Source of the DNA: Bacteroidota bacterium
Lineage (GTDB): Bacteria; Bacteroidota; Bacteroidia; JAHEXY01
Direction: 5' to 3'
Length of the DNA: 64,000 nt
Assembly: GCA_023251875.1 (NCBI GenBank)
Contig: JAHEXY010000001.1
Span: 124,001 to 188,000 of the forward strand
Position numbers and translations under genes: made by a program. Under the pieces are notes generated by a model. That model did no database searches. It was not told the DNA's origin and was given only the letters and a program-made list of their open reading frames with translations. Positions 51,938 through 61,146 of this stretch are shown piece after piece. The stretch's first letter is position 1, and each line of letters starts with the position of its first letter.

Positions 51938-54900
51938 CAATCCTCAATTTAGCTTTTGCATTTTCAGCTAAAAGATACATTACAGGAACAAGAATAAGTG
52001 TTAAGAAAGTAGCAAAGCTTAATCCAAAAATCATGGTCCATGAAAGTGGTCCCCAGAATGCAACACTATCACCACCAAAATAAATATGCGGATTGAGTTC
52101 GGTAAACAAAGTTTCAAAATCAATATTGAACCCTACTGCAAGCGGTATTAATCCTAAAATAGTGGCTGATGCTGTAAGTATTACAGGTGTCATACGTGTA
52201 CGACCGGCCTCTACAACAGCTTCAAACAATGGTTTGCCTTGCGATCGGAGTAATTCAATAAATTCAATAATTAATATTCCGTTCCGTACTACAATTCCTC
52301 CTAATGCAACAATACCAATACCTGCCATAACAATAGAGAAATCCATTTTAAATGTGGCAAAGCCCAATAATACACCTATAATGCTGAATAAAATTTCAGA
52401 CAAAATAATTAGGGGTTTACTAAACGAGTTGAACTGGGTAACTAAAATTAAAAACATTAATGCTAATGATGTTAATAAAGCATTTCCTAAAAATGCTCCA
52501 GTTTCTTTTTGTTCTTCTTGTTCACCTGCCATACGTATGTTCACACTTTCAGGTTTTGGATAATTGTTAATAGAGGCTTGAATATTGGCTACTACTTCAT
52601 TTGGGTTAAAGCCATTTAATACGTTTGAAGAAATAGTAATAACACGTTTTTGAGATTTCCTTTTTATGCCACCAAATGTATTGTTGTAATGAATATCGGC
52701 AAAAGCAGAAATAGGTACATCACGAATGGCTCCGCCCATCGCCATATCACGATAAGTAATTTTTAAGTTTTTTAATGCTTCAACATTATTGCGCTGATCA
52801 TTTTGGTAACGTAACATAATGGGATACTCATCATTAGCATCTCTAAATTTCGAAACTTCTTTTCCAAAAACAGCATTACGAATTTCCATTCCAATTTGTC
52901 CTGACGAAATACCTTCTCTGTTGGCTCTTTCGCGATCAATATCAAAAACAATTTCAGGTTTGTTGTATTGAAAATCTGACTTTAATTCTTCAACACCGTG
53001 TATGTTTAATGAATCTAAATAATGCTTCAATTTTATTGACGAATGTGCTAGTTCATCAATATCATCACCACTTACTTCAATAGTAATGGGTTTAGAAGTG
53101 GGTGGACCTGCCTGTTCTTGTGCAACTGTAATTTGGGCACCCGGAATTCCTTTAACTGCTTCACGAATTTTATTCAAATACTCAGAAGTTGATTGCCCCT
53201 CTCTATCTTCAAATGGAACAAAAGCAACTGCAACACGCCCTTTATTAGGATAAGAGCCCTGATCTCCCTCAGATGGATCACTTACACCAATGGTAACATT
53301 TGAAATTACAGATGATACTATAGGATTATTATTTCCTAAAACGGTATTTACTTTTGCTTCTACTTTTTTTACTACCTCATTTGTATATACTTGATCGGTA
53401 CCTTGTGGCATGGCTATATATACATATACAAAATTAGGATCAGAACTAGGAAAGAAAACTACTTTTGGACTTCTAATGCTAATTAAAACAAAAGAAAAAA
53501 CCAATAAACCCAATGTGCTAAACAATAAAGTTTTGGGATGCGCCAATGACCAACGTAAAACAGTAGCATATTTATCTTGTACAGCAGGCCATGTTTTGGT
53601 TTGAAATTTTTTAATGACTTTAGATAAAATATATTTATTAAGTAAATAAAGTAATAACATCAGTACTGCAAAGTTTCCAAATCCAAATGATCCACCTAAA
53701 TAGGAGAGGAGCGCAACAACACTAAAAATAATGGAAACAATCATTGTTGCTTTTTTTGATTTTTGCTTATAGGTATTGCTTTCTTCATCTTCATGCGGCT
53801 TCATAAAAGCCACCGCAAATACAGGATTAATAATATAGGCTACAAAAAGAGATGCCAATAATGTTATAATAAGCGTAATGGGAAGGTAAAACATAAACTT
53901 ACCAATAATACCTTGCCAAAATGCAAGAGGAATAAAGGGTGCAAGGGTTGTTAGTGTACCGGAAAGTACAGGCATAAAAACTTCTCCAGTTGCCAACTTA
54001 GCAGCTTCTTTAATACTCATTTTTCCATTATCAAAAATGCGGTGTGTATTTTCAATTACCACAATGGCATCGTCTACTACAATACCTAAAGCAAGTAAAA
54101 AAGAAAACAACACAATCATGTTTAATGTAAAACCAATACTGGGCATAATTAAGAATGCAATGAAACATGATAAAGGAACCGACATAGCCACAAAAAATGC
54201 ATTGGTAGCCCCCATAAAAAACATAAGAATAATAGTAACCAATATAAAGCCAATAATGATGGTGTTGATGAGATCATGAAGTGTTACACGGGTTTTGTCA
54301 GATTGATCACCGGTAATTACAATACTTAATTTATCAGGAAACGAGGTTTTTTGTAATTCAGCAATAGTGCTTCTAATTTTATCGGAGGCTTCAATTAAAT
54401 TTTCTCCACTACGCTTAACAATGTTAAGTGTGATTACATTTTTACCATTTAAACGAGCAAAACTTAATTGTTCTGCATGGGTATCTTTTACTTCAGCAAT
54501 ATCTTTTAAATAAACAGGAGCTCCTGCCATTGATTTAATAATGAGATTACTCATTTCATCAGCAGTTTTAAATTGCTGTTTAACACTCAATGTTCTTCTT
54601 ATTCCATCTGTTTTTACAGTACCACCTGAAATGGTAAGGTTTTCATAGCCAACAGCACGTTCAATATCACCAAGCGTTAATTTTGCCGCTTGCATTTTAT
54701 ACATGTCAACATTAATTTGAATTTCTCTGTCGAGAGCACCAACAATATCAACGCGGGTAATTTCTTTCATTGATTCAATATGGTCTTTTAACACATCAGC
54801 ATATTTTTTTAGTCGATCTAAATCGTAATCACCTGAAATATTAATGTACATAATGGGAAATTCAGAAAAATTAATTTCCATTACGTTTGGATCTCTTGGA

Positions 54901-55283
54901 AGATCATTAGGTAAATCAGTTCTTGCTTTATCAACTGCATCTTTTACCTTTTGTTTAGCTTGAGGAACATTTACATCGGTATTGAATTCAACAATTACGT
55001 TAGAAAAATCTTGCATCGAATTACTCGTCAATTTTTTTACTCCTGAAATTGCTTTAATTTGTTTTTCTAATGGTTTTGTAACCAAGTTTTCCATATTGGC
55101 GGGAGATGTACCGGGGTAAACAGTACTTACATAAATAGTAGGTACAATTATTTCAGGAAAACTTTCTTTGGGTAAACTATTATAAGCGGCTAGGCCTGCA
55201 AGCGTAATAATAATAGTAAAAATAAATATGCTGGTTTTATTGTCTATTGCCCAACTCGAAGGCTTAAATTCTTTATTTGTCAT
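51927..55283 (-). CDS. RND-family efflux transporter, inner-membrane pump
   Basis: An 1118-residue AcrB/CusA-class transporter. It contains KTSIFIFTIIITLAGLAAYN (TM1), the porter domain with YPGTSPANMENLVTKPLEKQ, FLLALGIVVDDAIVVIENTH in TM4 with the two adjacent Asp residues of the proton relay, and GIVALGGIVVRNGILIIEFI in the second half. The Bacteroidota subgroup is hydrophobe- or metal-exporting; the substrate is not evident. It is the last gene of a tetR-tolC-mfp-RND operon, 46 bases from the adaptor gene, and forms a tripartite pump with it and the TolC-like protein. Confidence 0.95.
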   Translation of the reverse strand: MTNKEFKPSSWAIDNKTSIFIFTIIITLAGLAAYNSLPKESFPEIIVPTIYVSTVYPGTSPANMENLVTKPLEKQIKAISGVKKLTSNSMQDFSNVIVEFNTDVNVPQAKQKVKDAVDKARTDLPNDLPRDPNVMEINFSEFPIMYINISGDYDLDRLKKYADVLKDHIESMKEITRVDIVGALDREIQINVDMYKMQAAKLTLGDIERAVGYENLTISGGTVKTDGIRRTLSVKQQFKTADEMSNLIIKSMAGAPVYLKDIAEVKDTHAEQLSFARLNGKNVITLNIVKRSGENLIEASDKIRSTIAELQKTSFPDKLSIVITGDQSDKTRVTLHDLINTIIIGFILVTIILMFFMGATNAFFVAMSVPLSCFIAFLIMPSIGFTLNMIVLFSFLLALGIVVDDAIVVIENTHRIFDNGKMSIKEAAKLATGEVFMPVLSGTLTTLAPFIPLAFWQGIIGKFMFYLPITLIITLLASLFVAYIINPVFAVAFMKPHEDEESNTYKQKSKKATMIVSIIFSVVALLSYLGGSFGFGNFAVLMLLLYLLNKYILSKVIKKFQTKTWPAVQDKYATVLRWSLAHPKTLLFSTLGLLVFSFVLISIRSPKVVFFPSSDPNFVYVYIAMPQGTDQVYTNEVVKKVEAKVNTVLGNNNPIVSSVISNVTIGVSDPSEGDQGSYPNKGRVAVAFVPFEDREGQSTSEYLNKIREAVKGIPGAQITVAQEQAGPPTSKPITIEVSGDDIDELAHSSIKLKHYLDSLNIHGVEELKSDFQYNKPEIVFDIDRERANREGISSGQIGMEIRNAVFGKEVSKFRDANDEYPIMLRYQNDQRNNVEALKNLKITYRDMAMGGAIRDVPISAFADIHYNNTFGGIKRKSQKRVITISSNVLNGFNPNEVVANIQASINNYPKPESVNIRMAGEQEEQKETGAFLGNALLTSLALMFLILVTQFNSFSKPLIILSEILFSIIGVLLGFATFKMDFSIVMAGIGIVALGGIVVRNGILIIEFIELLRSQGKPLFEAVVEAGRTRMTPVILTASATILGLIPLAVGFNIDFETLFTELNPHIYFGGDSVAFWGPLSWTMIFGLSFATFLTLILVPVMYLLAENAKAKLRIVRK

Positions 55284-55329
55284 TTTTTCTTTTTTAGATT
55301 TATAATTTTCAATTTTAAATCTTCAATTT

Positions 55330-56430
55330 TTAATATTTAATAGTTTCGCCATCATTCAAGTCCTGAAATCCACCAGTAATCAATACATCCCCGGCTTTAA
55401 GTCCACTAGTTATTTCAGCAGACCCATTGTAATTTTTTCCTACTACAACAATTTTTTTCTCTACTTTATTTCCATTGGCTACATAAACAATTTTAGTATT
55501 GTCTGATTCTTGAATGGTAGTAATAGGAACTACAATTGCATTGTCATTTGAATAATCTACTATTTGCATTAAAGCAATCATATTGGGGTGGTAGGTAGTT
55601 TTATTGTCTAAATTAATTTCAACTGTAAAACTCCTGGTCATGGCATTGATTACTTTTGCAGCATAATTAATTTGTGTATGAATGGTATCGTGCATATCAG
55701 GAAAAACAATATTTACATCGGTTCCACTTTTTACAATATTGGCATAAGACTCAGCGACATCTCCTTTAACTTTTAGGTTCGAAAAATTTACCACACGAAT
55801 AGCGGGTAAGCCCGGCATTACCATTTGTCCTACTTTTATATCAACAGCATCTACCGTTCCGCTTATTGGAGATTTAATTCTTGTTAAATCTAATTGGGCT
55901 TGCATGGTTGCCATTTTTTTCTCCAAACTTTCTTTTTGATTTTTAGCACCGAGGTATTGTACTTCCGTACCAATTTTCTGATCCCAAAGATTTTTTTGTT
56001 TGTTATATAAATTAGTAGCAAATTCTAATCCGGTTTTTAATTCTTCTATGCCTTGAACAAGTGTTGAATTATCGAGTTCGGCTAATGTTTGTCCTACAGA
56101 AACTTCTTGTCCGGCTACTACATTAATTCTAGTAATCATTCCTCCCATTTCGGCACTTACAGAAACGTTTTGGTCGGCATCTACTTTACCTTGTATGGTA
56201 ACATAATTTTTAAAGGGTTGTAATTTTAAAGTAGCAACAGTAACATAGGTAGATTTTACTTCTTTTTGTGAAGTATCACTAGATGCTAATTCAGTTTCTA
56301 GTTTCTCAATTTGCTGTTTGATATCAGCCGCTTGTTTTTTTAAATTTTCTAGCTCTGTTTTTTTATCAGACTTTCCACAAGATGCTATTACAGTAACAAT
56401 AGCCAAAACATAAATAAATTTAATTTTCAT
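55330..56430 (-). CDS. RND efflux periplasmic adaptor (MFP) lipoprotein
   Basis: A 366-residue adaptor with lipobox IASCGKS (Cys18). A coiled-coil hairpin (KKTELENLKKQAADIKQQIE) is followed by the lipoyl half-motif GGMITRINVVAGQEVSVGQT, the second half LDLTRIKSPISGTVDAVDIK, a beta-barrel domain and a C-terminal membrane-proximal domain ending GLKAGDVLITGGFQDLNDGE. It connects the RND pump to the TolC-like channel. The N-terminal coiled coil is longer than usual because it precedes the first lipoyl strand. A family E repeat lies between it and tolC. Confidence 0.93.
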   Translation of the reverse strand: MKIKFIYVLAIVTVIASCGKSDKKTELENLKKQAADIKQQIEKLETELASSDTSQKEVKSTYVTVATLKLQPFKNYVTIQGKVDADQNVSVSAEMGGMITRINVVAGQEVSVGQTLAELDNSTLVQGIEELKTGLEFATNLYNKQKNLWDQKIGTEVQYLGAKNQKESLEKKMATMQAQLDLTRIKSPISGTVDAVDIKVGQMVMPGLPAIRVVNFSNLKVKGDVAESYANIVKSGTDVNIVFPDMHDTIHTQINYAAKVINAMTRSFTVEINLDNKTTYHPNMIALMQIVDYSNDNAIVVPITTIQESDNTKIVYVANGNKVEKKIVVVGKNYNGSAEITSGLKAGDVLITGGFQDLNDGETIKY

Positions 56431-56475
56431 AATTTATAATTTGTAATTTATATGTTGATAATTTTATTTTTAAAT

Positions 56476-56542
56476 GTCATATAGAATACGCCATATATCT
56501 TTCATTAGTGTTTGTGTAATGTTTTTGCATGGCTATTTCATA
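56476..56542. repeat. Interspersed palindromic repeat (family E), copy 2
   Basis: Starts GTCATATAGAATACGCCAT and ends GCATGGCTATTTCATA, matching 29155-29224. It lies in the 113-base gap between the tolC stop and the adaptor start and could affect operon mRNA processing. Confidence 0.7.
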
Positions 56543-56543
56543 A

Positions 56544-57917
56544 TTACTTGATTTGTCCTTTTGCTTTTTCATAATCTACCTTTGAAATAAGTGCATCATA
56601 CAAAGCAGAGAAATAATTCACCTGACTTTCTTTTAAAGATGTTTCTGCATTGAGTACTTCTATATTAGAACCTACCCCTTGTTCGTATTTAATTTTTGTT
56701 ACGCGATACACTTCTTCTGCTAATGCTATGTTTTTCTTTTGCATGTCTAATGTAGATATATTGCTAAATAATGTAGTTTTAGAAGATTGTAATTCCATAT
56801 CAATACTTTGTTGTACAAAAATTAAATCGTTCTTATTTTTTTGAACGGCTAATTTTGCTTGCTGTGTACGAAAACAAGTTTGCGAACCATCAAAAATTGG
56901 GATGCTTAATTTGAATCCAATTAATGAAGTAGGATACCAATGTTCTGAAGCATCTAAGAAATTAAATTCGGCACGTTGCGCATTTTGGCTAAAACTACCA
57001 TACATAACTAAGCTTGGTAAACTACTTAATCTATATCGTTTTAAATCAAGCATAGAAAGTTTTAATTGCGACTGCATAAGCGAGTATTCAATTCTACTAT
57101 TGTAATCCATTTTTTGACTACTATTCGTATCTACATTAAAAGTGATATCTTCTAATTTATCGGATAGAGTAAGTTCATTGCTTTGGTCCATGCCCATTTG
57201 GTATTTAAGTAAAGCATTACTTAATTTTATAAAACTTTCGATTTTTTCTTTTTCAGTAATAAGGTTGTTGTAGGCGAGACTCAATCTATCAACATCTATT
57301 TTTTCTACATAACCATTTTCATTCATTACCTTGGAGGCATTTAATAAAGTTTTTATTTTGTCTATATTAACATTCAATAATTTTATTCTTTCTTCATTTA
57401 CTAATACACCATAATAGGCTTTTGTAACAGCGGCAACTGTTTCAATTTTAGTACGTGTGCTTGCTTTTTTACTTAGTTCAATATATGTTTTTGAGGCTTG
57501 TAGGCCTACAATATAACTTGCACTAAAAATTAATTGAGAAAAATCGATTCCGGCAGAACCATTATAGGGTAATCCAAATTTTACAGGAACATAAGTTCCG
57601 GGCATACCAAAAAAATCTCCCGGTAAAAGAGATGTAGGCAATTGAGTAAAATCTTTAACATCAATATTGGCTCCAATTTGAGGAAATCCCATTCCTGTTA
57701 TTTCATGCATTTTGGCCTTTGCAATTTTTTCATCAATAGCTGCATCTAAAACTTTTGTTTGGTTTTGCATAGCATAATCAACAGCTTGTTGTAAGCTAAA
57801 AGGATGGTTGGGATTATTTTCATTTTCTTGAGCAAAGCATTCAATTGAAAATTGAAAATTGAAAATTGAAAATTGGAAGACCAATAGACTAATTGCTATT
57901 TTTTTTCGTAAAATCAT
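56544..57917 (-). CDS. TolC-family outer-membrane efflux protein
   Basis: A 457-residue outer-membrane factor. FSLQQAVDYAMQNQTKVLDA opens the first TolC repeat, and ALLKYQMGMD and KYEQGVGSNIEVLNAETSLK with QVNYFSALYDALISKVDYEK close the second. It forms the trimeric export duct with the adaptor and RND pump downstream. The signal peptide is peculiar: its core is FQFSIFNFQFSI, encoded by a 7-base tandem repeat (57844-57878), so slippage would shift the frame ahead of the mature protein. Confidence 0.93.
   Translation of the reverse strand: MILRKKIAISLLVFQFSIFNFQFSIECFAQENENNPNHPFSLQQAVDYAMQNQTKVLDAAIDEKIAKAKMHEITGMGFPQIGANIDVKDFTQLPTSLLPGDFFGMPGTYVPVKFGLPYNGSAGIDFSQLIFSASYIVGLQASKTYIELSKKASTRTKIETVAAVTKAYYGVLVNEERIKLLNVNIDKIKTLLNASKVMNENGYVEKIDVDRLSLAYNNLITEKEKIESFIKLSNALLKYQMGMDQSNELTLSDKLEDITFNVDTNSSQKMDYNSRIEYSLMQSQLKLSMLDLKRYRLSSLPSLVMYGSFSQNAQRAEFNFLDASEHWYPTSLIGFKLSIPIFDGSQTCFRTQQAKLAVQKNKNDLIFVQQSIDMELQSSKTTLFSNISTLDMQKKNIALAEEVYRVTKIKYEQGVGSNIEVLNAETSLKESQVNYFSALYDALISKVDYEKAKGQIK
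57844..57878. repeat. 7-bp tandem repeat in tolC signal-peptide codons
   Basis: Four exact ATTGAAA units followed by ATTGGAA (plus-strand orientation). The unit is not a multiple of three, so gain or loss of one would frameshift the tolC homologue. Confidence 0.85.
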
Positions 57918-57948
57918 TTTTATCGATTTAATTCTACATTTTTAATTT

Positions 57949-58602
57949 TTACTTCTTGTATTTTTTCAAAGTGCTTCCACTCTTCCCCTTCGGGGAGGCT
58001 GGGTGGGGCTGCTTATATTTTTCAAACATCTTATAACCTTTTAAAGAACAAACCCCATAAATACTTAATTCTAATAATTGCGTATGTACTTCGGCAAGGC
58101 TGCATTTTGTTTCAGAAGCATACCTAAAGGCCGCTTCAATACCATCCATTCTATGATGAATTACCAAATCAATATTTATGTCATCTCTATATAAGCCTTC
58201 TTTAATGCCTCTCAGTAAATTATTTTTTATTTTTTTATGAATATATTCTTCTTTGTATTTTATAAAACAATCCCATGCATTGGGGAAATATTTTTGTAAT
58301 TCAAGTGTGTAGGAGGGATGAATTTCAGTAAAAAATTTCTTGGTATAGGCCATAATTTGCATCATCTCATCTATTGCATTTTTAGATTGTGATGCAATTA
58401 AGTTTTGTTCTTCGCAATTGCATTCAATAGTTTGCTGGGTAATTGTTGAAACAATTTCGTTTTTGTCTTTATAGTACTGGTAAAGGGTTTTCTTCGATAT
58501 TCCTAATTTATGGGCAATATCATCCATGGTTACATTGCGTAAACCATGTTTAAAAAATAATTCGCTCGAAGTGGTAATGATTCTTTTTTCTATTGCTTCC
58601 AT
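57949..58602 (-). CDS. TetR/AcrR-family regulator of the efflux operon
   Basis: A 217-residue regulator. The N-terminal helix-turn-helix is ELFFKHGLRNVTMDDIAHKL with GISKKTLYQYYKDKNEIV. The C-terminal ligand domain has no recognisable effector signature, with a cluster of Cys (CNCEEQN) near residues 62-64 that could sense metal or thiol agents. It heads the operon with tolC, adaptor and RND genes (31 bases to tolC) and likely represses it. The last residues (HPASPKGKSGSTLKKYKK) come from a family A palindromic repeat that has replaced or extended the original C-terminus. Confidence 0.9.
   Translation of the reverse strand: MEAIEKRIITTSSELFFKHGLRNVTMDDIAHKLGISKKTLYQYYKDKNEIVSTITQQTIECNCEEQNLIASQSKNAIDEMMQIMAYTKKFFTEIHPSYTLELQKYFPNAWDCFIKYKEEYIHKKIKNNLLRGIKEGLYRDDINIDLVIHHRMDGIEAAFRYASETKCSLAEVHTQLLELSIYGVCSLKGYKMFEKYKQPHPASPKGKSGSTLKKYKK
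57979..58012. repeat. Palindromic interspersed repeat (family A) inside the tetR 3' end
   Basis: CACTCTTCCCCTTCGGGGAG followed by GCTGGGTGGGGC. It is translated as part of the regulator's C-terminus. Confidence 0.65.
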
Positions 58603-58769
58603 AAAACGGAAACAAATGTATGGAAACTCTAAATATTATAAAAGTTTCCGTAGTTCCAATGTTTGTACATTAAATATAATTGCTTGATTATGTTATGGAT
58701 AATTTTACAACACATGTTAATAAGCAGCTCATAGAATGACTTGGCAACTTTAGTTTCAATTTTTTTGAG

Positions 58770-58777
58770 TATTTTTG
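58770..58777 (+). promoter_or_regulatory. Bacteroidota -7 promoter box (TATTTTTG)
   Basis: TATTTTTG matches TAnnTTTG, 19 bases upstream of the Rpn-family ATG. Confidence 0.4.
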
Positions 58778-58796
58778 CAATGTAAATTGATATAAT

Positions 58797-59633
58797 ATGA
58801 AAGCAAAATACATTAACCCGTATACTGATTTTGGATTTAAAAAAATATTTGGAGAGGAGGCGAGTAAACCTCTTTTGTTGGACTTTTTGAATGCTTTGTT
58901 GTTACAACCGAACAAAATTGTTGACCTTACATTTAAAAACAACGAGCAACTTGGGCAAACAGACTCAGATCGCAAAGCTATTTATGACATTTATTGCGAA
59001 AACGATAAAGGGGAGAAATTTATTGTAGAACTTCAAAAAGCAAAGCAAAAATATTTTAAAGACAGAACTATTTATTATTCCACATTTCCTATTAGAGAGC
59101 AAGCAGAAAAAGGGGAATGGAATTATAAACTGACATCAGTTTACTGTGTAGGAATTTTAGATTTTACATTTGATGACTATGGCACCGAGTCTGAAAAAGG
59201 TGAAGTTGTACATACCATTAAACTCAAAAATCAACATGGAAATATATTTTATGACAAGCTTACCTTTATTTATTTGGAAATGCCGAATTTTAATACATCA
59301 GAAGATGCTCTAACTACACGGCTAGACAAGTGGTTGTATTTTATAAAACATTTAGAGGATTTTCAACATATTCCAAATATTTTTAAAGATGAAATATTTA
59401 ATACTGCATTTGAGAAAGCAGAGTTGGCCAAATTTGGACAAGCAGAATTAGATAAGTATGAAGATAGCTTAAAGGTTTACCGAGATCTCAAAGGAGTTAT
59501 TGATACTGCATTTGATGAGGGAAAACAAGAAGGAAAGATGGAGCTAGCCAAGATCATGAAAGAAAATAACGAACCAATAGAGAAAATAGTAAAATACACA
59601 GGTTTGACTAAACAGGAAATAAGCAAACTTTAG
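58797..59633 (+). CDS. Rpn-family recombination-promoting nuclease/putative transposase
   Basis: A 278-residue PDDEXK-type protein. NPYTDFGFKKIFGEEASKPL and LLDFLNALL form the typical start. The nuclease core is DIYCENDKGEKFIVELQKA, giving D64 and E78-x-Q80, the E-x-Q variant common in this family. The C-terminus (GKQEGKMELAKIMKENNEPI, ITGLTKQEI-like) is the usual tail. E. coli RpnA-E promote recA-independent recombination and recent work links them to phage defence. Length is normal and the frame intact. No terminal inverted repeats were recognised around it. Confidence 0.92.
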   Translation: MKAKYINPYTDFGFKKIFGEEASKPLLLDFLNALLLQPNKIVDLTFKNNEQLGQTDSDRKAIYDIYCENDKGEKFIVELQKAKQKYFKDRTIYYSTFPIREQAEKGEWNYKLTSVYCVGILDFTFDDYGTESEKGEVVHTIKLKNQHGNIFYDKLTFIYLEMPNFNTSEDALTTRLDKWLYFIKHLEDFQHIPNIFKDEIFNTAFEKAELAKFGQAELDKYEDSLKVYRDLKGVIDTAFDEGKQEGKMELAKIMKENNEPIEKIVKYTGLTKQEISKL

Positions 59634-59655
59634 GAAAACTCTAAAAAAATCCTTT

Positions 59656-60846
59656 TTAAAGATTATTCAGTTTTTCACTTACTTCTTGTAATCTTGGATC
59701 TTCAAGAGTATAATACATTAATTTAAGAGATGTAAGAGCATCTTTTTTATTTTGAATGAGGTCCTGATTTTTCGAATCGTTTTTTAGGGCATTTTCGGTT
59801 ACTTCTAATGATTTTTCAATATATGAACAAGATAATTTAAGAAGCTTCATACCCTCACTTTTTAATGATTCAGATTTAGCGTTCTGATTTCTTGGTAAAT
59901 CATTCGCATCTTTAAATAAATTTGAAGCTTTATTATTATATAATACCCCCAAATTATAAAGTGAAAAGAAGAAATTTGGATTAATTTTTAATGCATTTTT
60001 ATGAGCAATTTCTGCTTTTTCAAATTCATTGTTTGATTGGTATAAAATTCCTAATTCAGCTATTAAACTATAGTTATTACTATCGGTTTTTAATGCTTCG
60101 CATATATTGTTTATCGCCTCAGGAACTTTTTTTAATGTTATATACGCCTGAATTTCATTTGAGATTAAATCTTTATCATTGGGAAATATTTTTCTTGCAT
60201 CTTGTATTGAAGATAAATATCCCACAGTATCCTTTTCCATTAACTTAATATTTGATAGCATAACATAAGAGTTTAATAAGTCATACTTGTAGCCAATCAA
60301 CTTGTCATAATATGTTTTGGCTAAATCATAGTTTTTCATTCCATATGCAGAGCGCCCCGCAATATAATATAATGCAGTATCAATAAAATTTACTTGAGGC
60401 ATCATGCTTGACTCAAGTCCATAATTACAATCGTTAATTGCGGTTTCAAAATTCTTTGCATTAAAGGCGCTAACAGCTTCATTATGAAATTCTATTCCCG
60501 AATTTTTAAATTCATTAGTAATTTCTTTCGTCCATTGGCCTTTTGTATCAAGCTCTGCCGCTTTTTTGAAAGATTCGTAGCCTTTCTTTAAAGCATCGGG
60601 ATCAAGATTTTTATATTTCTCATCTTTGCTTCTGTAAATGGCTTTGTAAATGTTTCCTCGGTAAACCCAGGTTTTTGCATCATCTTTTGTAGCAGTATTT
60701 TCAATAGTTGGTTCTATAAAGTCACGTGCTTTATCAAGTTCCCCATTTTGATAACACATATATGCACTTACCCTTTTAGGATTTTGCGCATATGAAAAAG
60801 TTAAAATAAAAAACGAAAAACTGGCAACAATGAATAATAATCTCAT
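59656..60846 (-). CDS. Exported TPR-repeat protein
   Basis: A 396-residue protein starting at ATG 60846, where the signal peptide MRLLFIVASFSFFILTFSYA begins; a TATCTTTG box at 60872-60879 lies inside any longer N-terminus. Several TPR units are visible: AYMCYQNGELDKARDFIEP, DTALYYIAGRSAYGMKNYDL, ELGILYQSNNEFEKAEIAHK and ALKINPNFFFSLYNLGVLYN. Similar Bacteroidota proteins act as periplasmic or outer-membrane scaffolds, but no specific partner is suggested here. Convergent with the Rpn gene and divergent from 61147. Confidence 0.88.
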   Translation of the reverse strand: MRLLFIVASFSFFILTFSYAQNPKRVSAYMCYQNGELDKARDFIEPTIENTATKDDAKTWVYRGNIYKAIYRSKDEKYKNLDPDALKKGYESFKKAAELDTKGQWTKEITNEFKNSGIEFHNEAVSAFNAKNFETAINDCNYGLESSMMPQVNFIDTALYYIAGRSAYGMKNYDLAKTYYDKLIGYKYDLLNSYVMLSNIKLMEKDTVGYLSSIQDARKIFPNDKDLISNEIQAYITLKKVPEAINNICEALKTDSNNYSLIAELGILYQSNNEFEKAEIAHKNALKINPNFFFSLYNLGVLYNNKASNLFKDANDLPRNQNAKSESLKSEGMKLLKLSCSYIEKSLEVTENALKNDSKNQDLIQNKKDALTSLKLMYYTLEDPRLQEVSEKLNNL

Positions 60847-60871
60847 AAAATTTAATTTTAATTTGTATTTG

Positions 60872-60879
60872 CAAAGATA
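60872..60879 (-). promoter_or_regulatory. Bacteroidota -7 promoter box (TATCTTTG) for the TPR gene
   Basis: A perfect consensus on the minus strand, 25 bases before ATG 60846; supports that start over upstream ATGs. Confidence 0.55.
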
Positions 60880-61101
60880 CAATTTATCATATAAAGAATA
60901 AAAATAATTGAACATAGCTTCATTAGTAAACACTTATCCTATTAACCTAATTATTTTAAATTAAAACTTAACAAAAGAGTATTTGCTTTGTTGTTAATTG
61001 TTTGTAATTCATTAGTCTATGTTAAATATGTTTGAATTGCAGGCTTAATTTTACTTAATATTGTACTAATTTTCAGAAGTAATATTTTAACCAAAGTACC
61101 A

Positions 61102-61109
61102 TATCTTTG
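61102..61109 (+). promoter_or_regulatory. Bacteroidota -7 promoter box (TATCTTTG)
   Basis: A perfect consensus 37 bases before ATG 61147. A transcript starting about 7 bases downstream would begin near the alternative GTG at 61120, favouring the ATG. Confidence 0.55.
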
Positions 61110-61146
61110 TTTAGATAAAGTGATTTTTATTCTAAGGACTTTAAAT

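Noticed and set aside
58797-59633. Insertion sequence around the Rpn-type gene
   Set aside because: No terminal inverted repeats or target duplications were recognised, and this family is not a conventional IS transposase.
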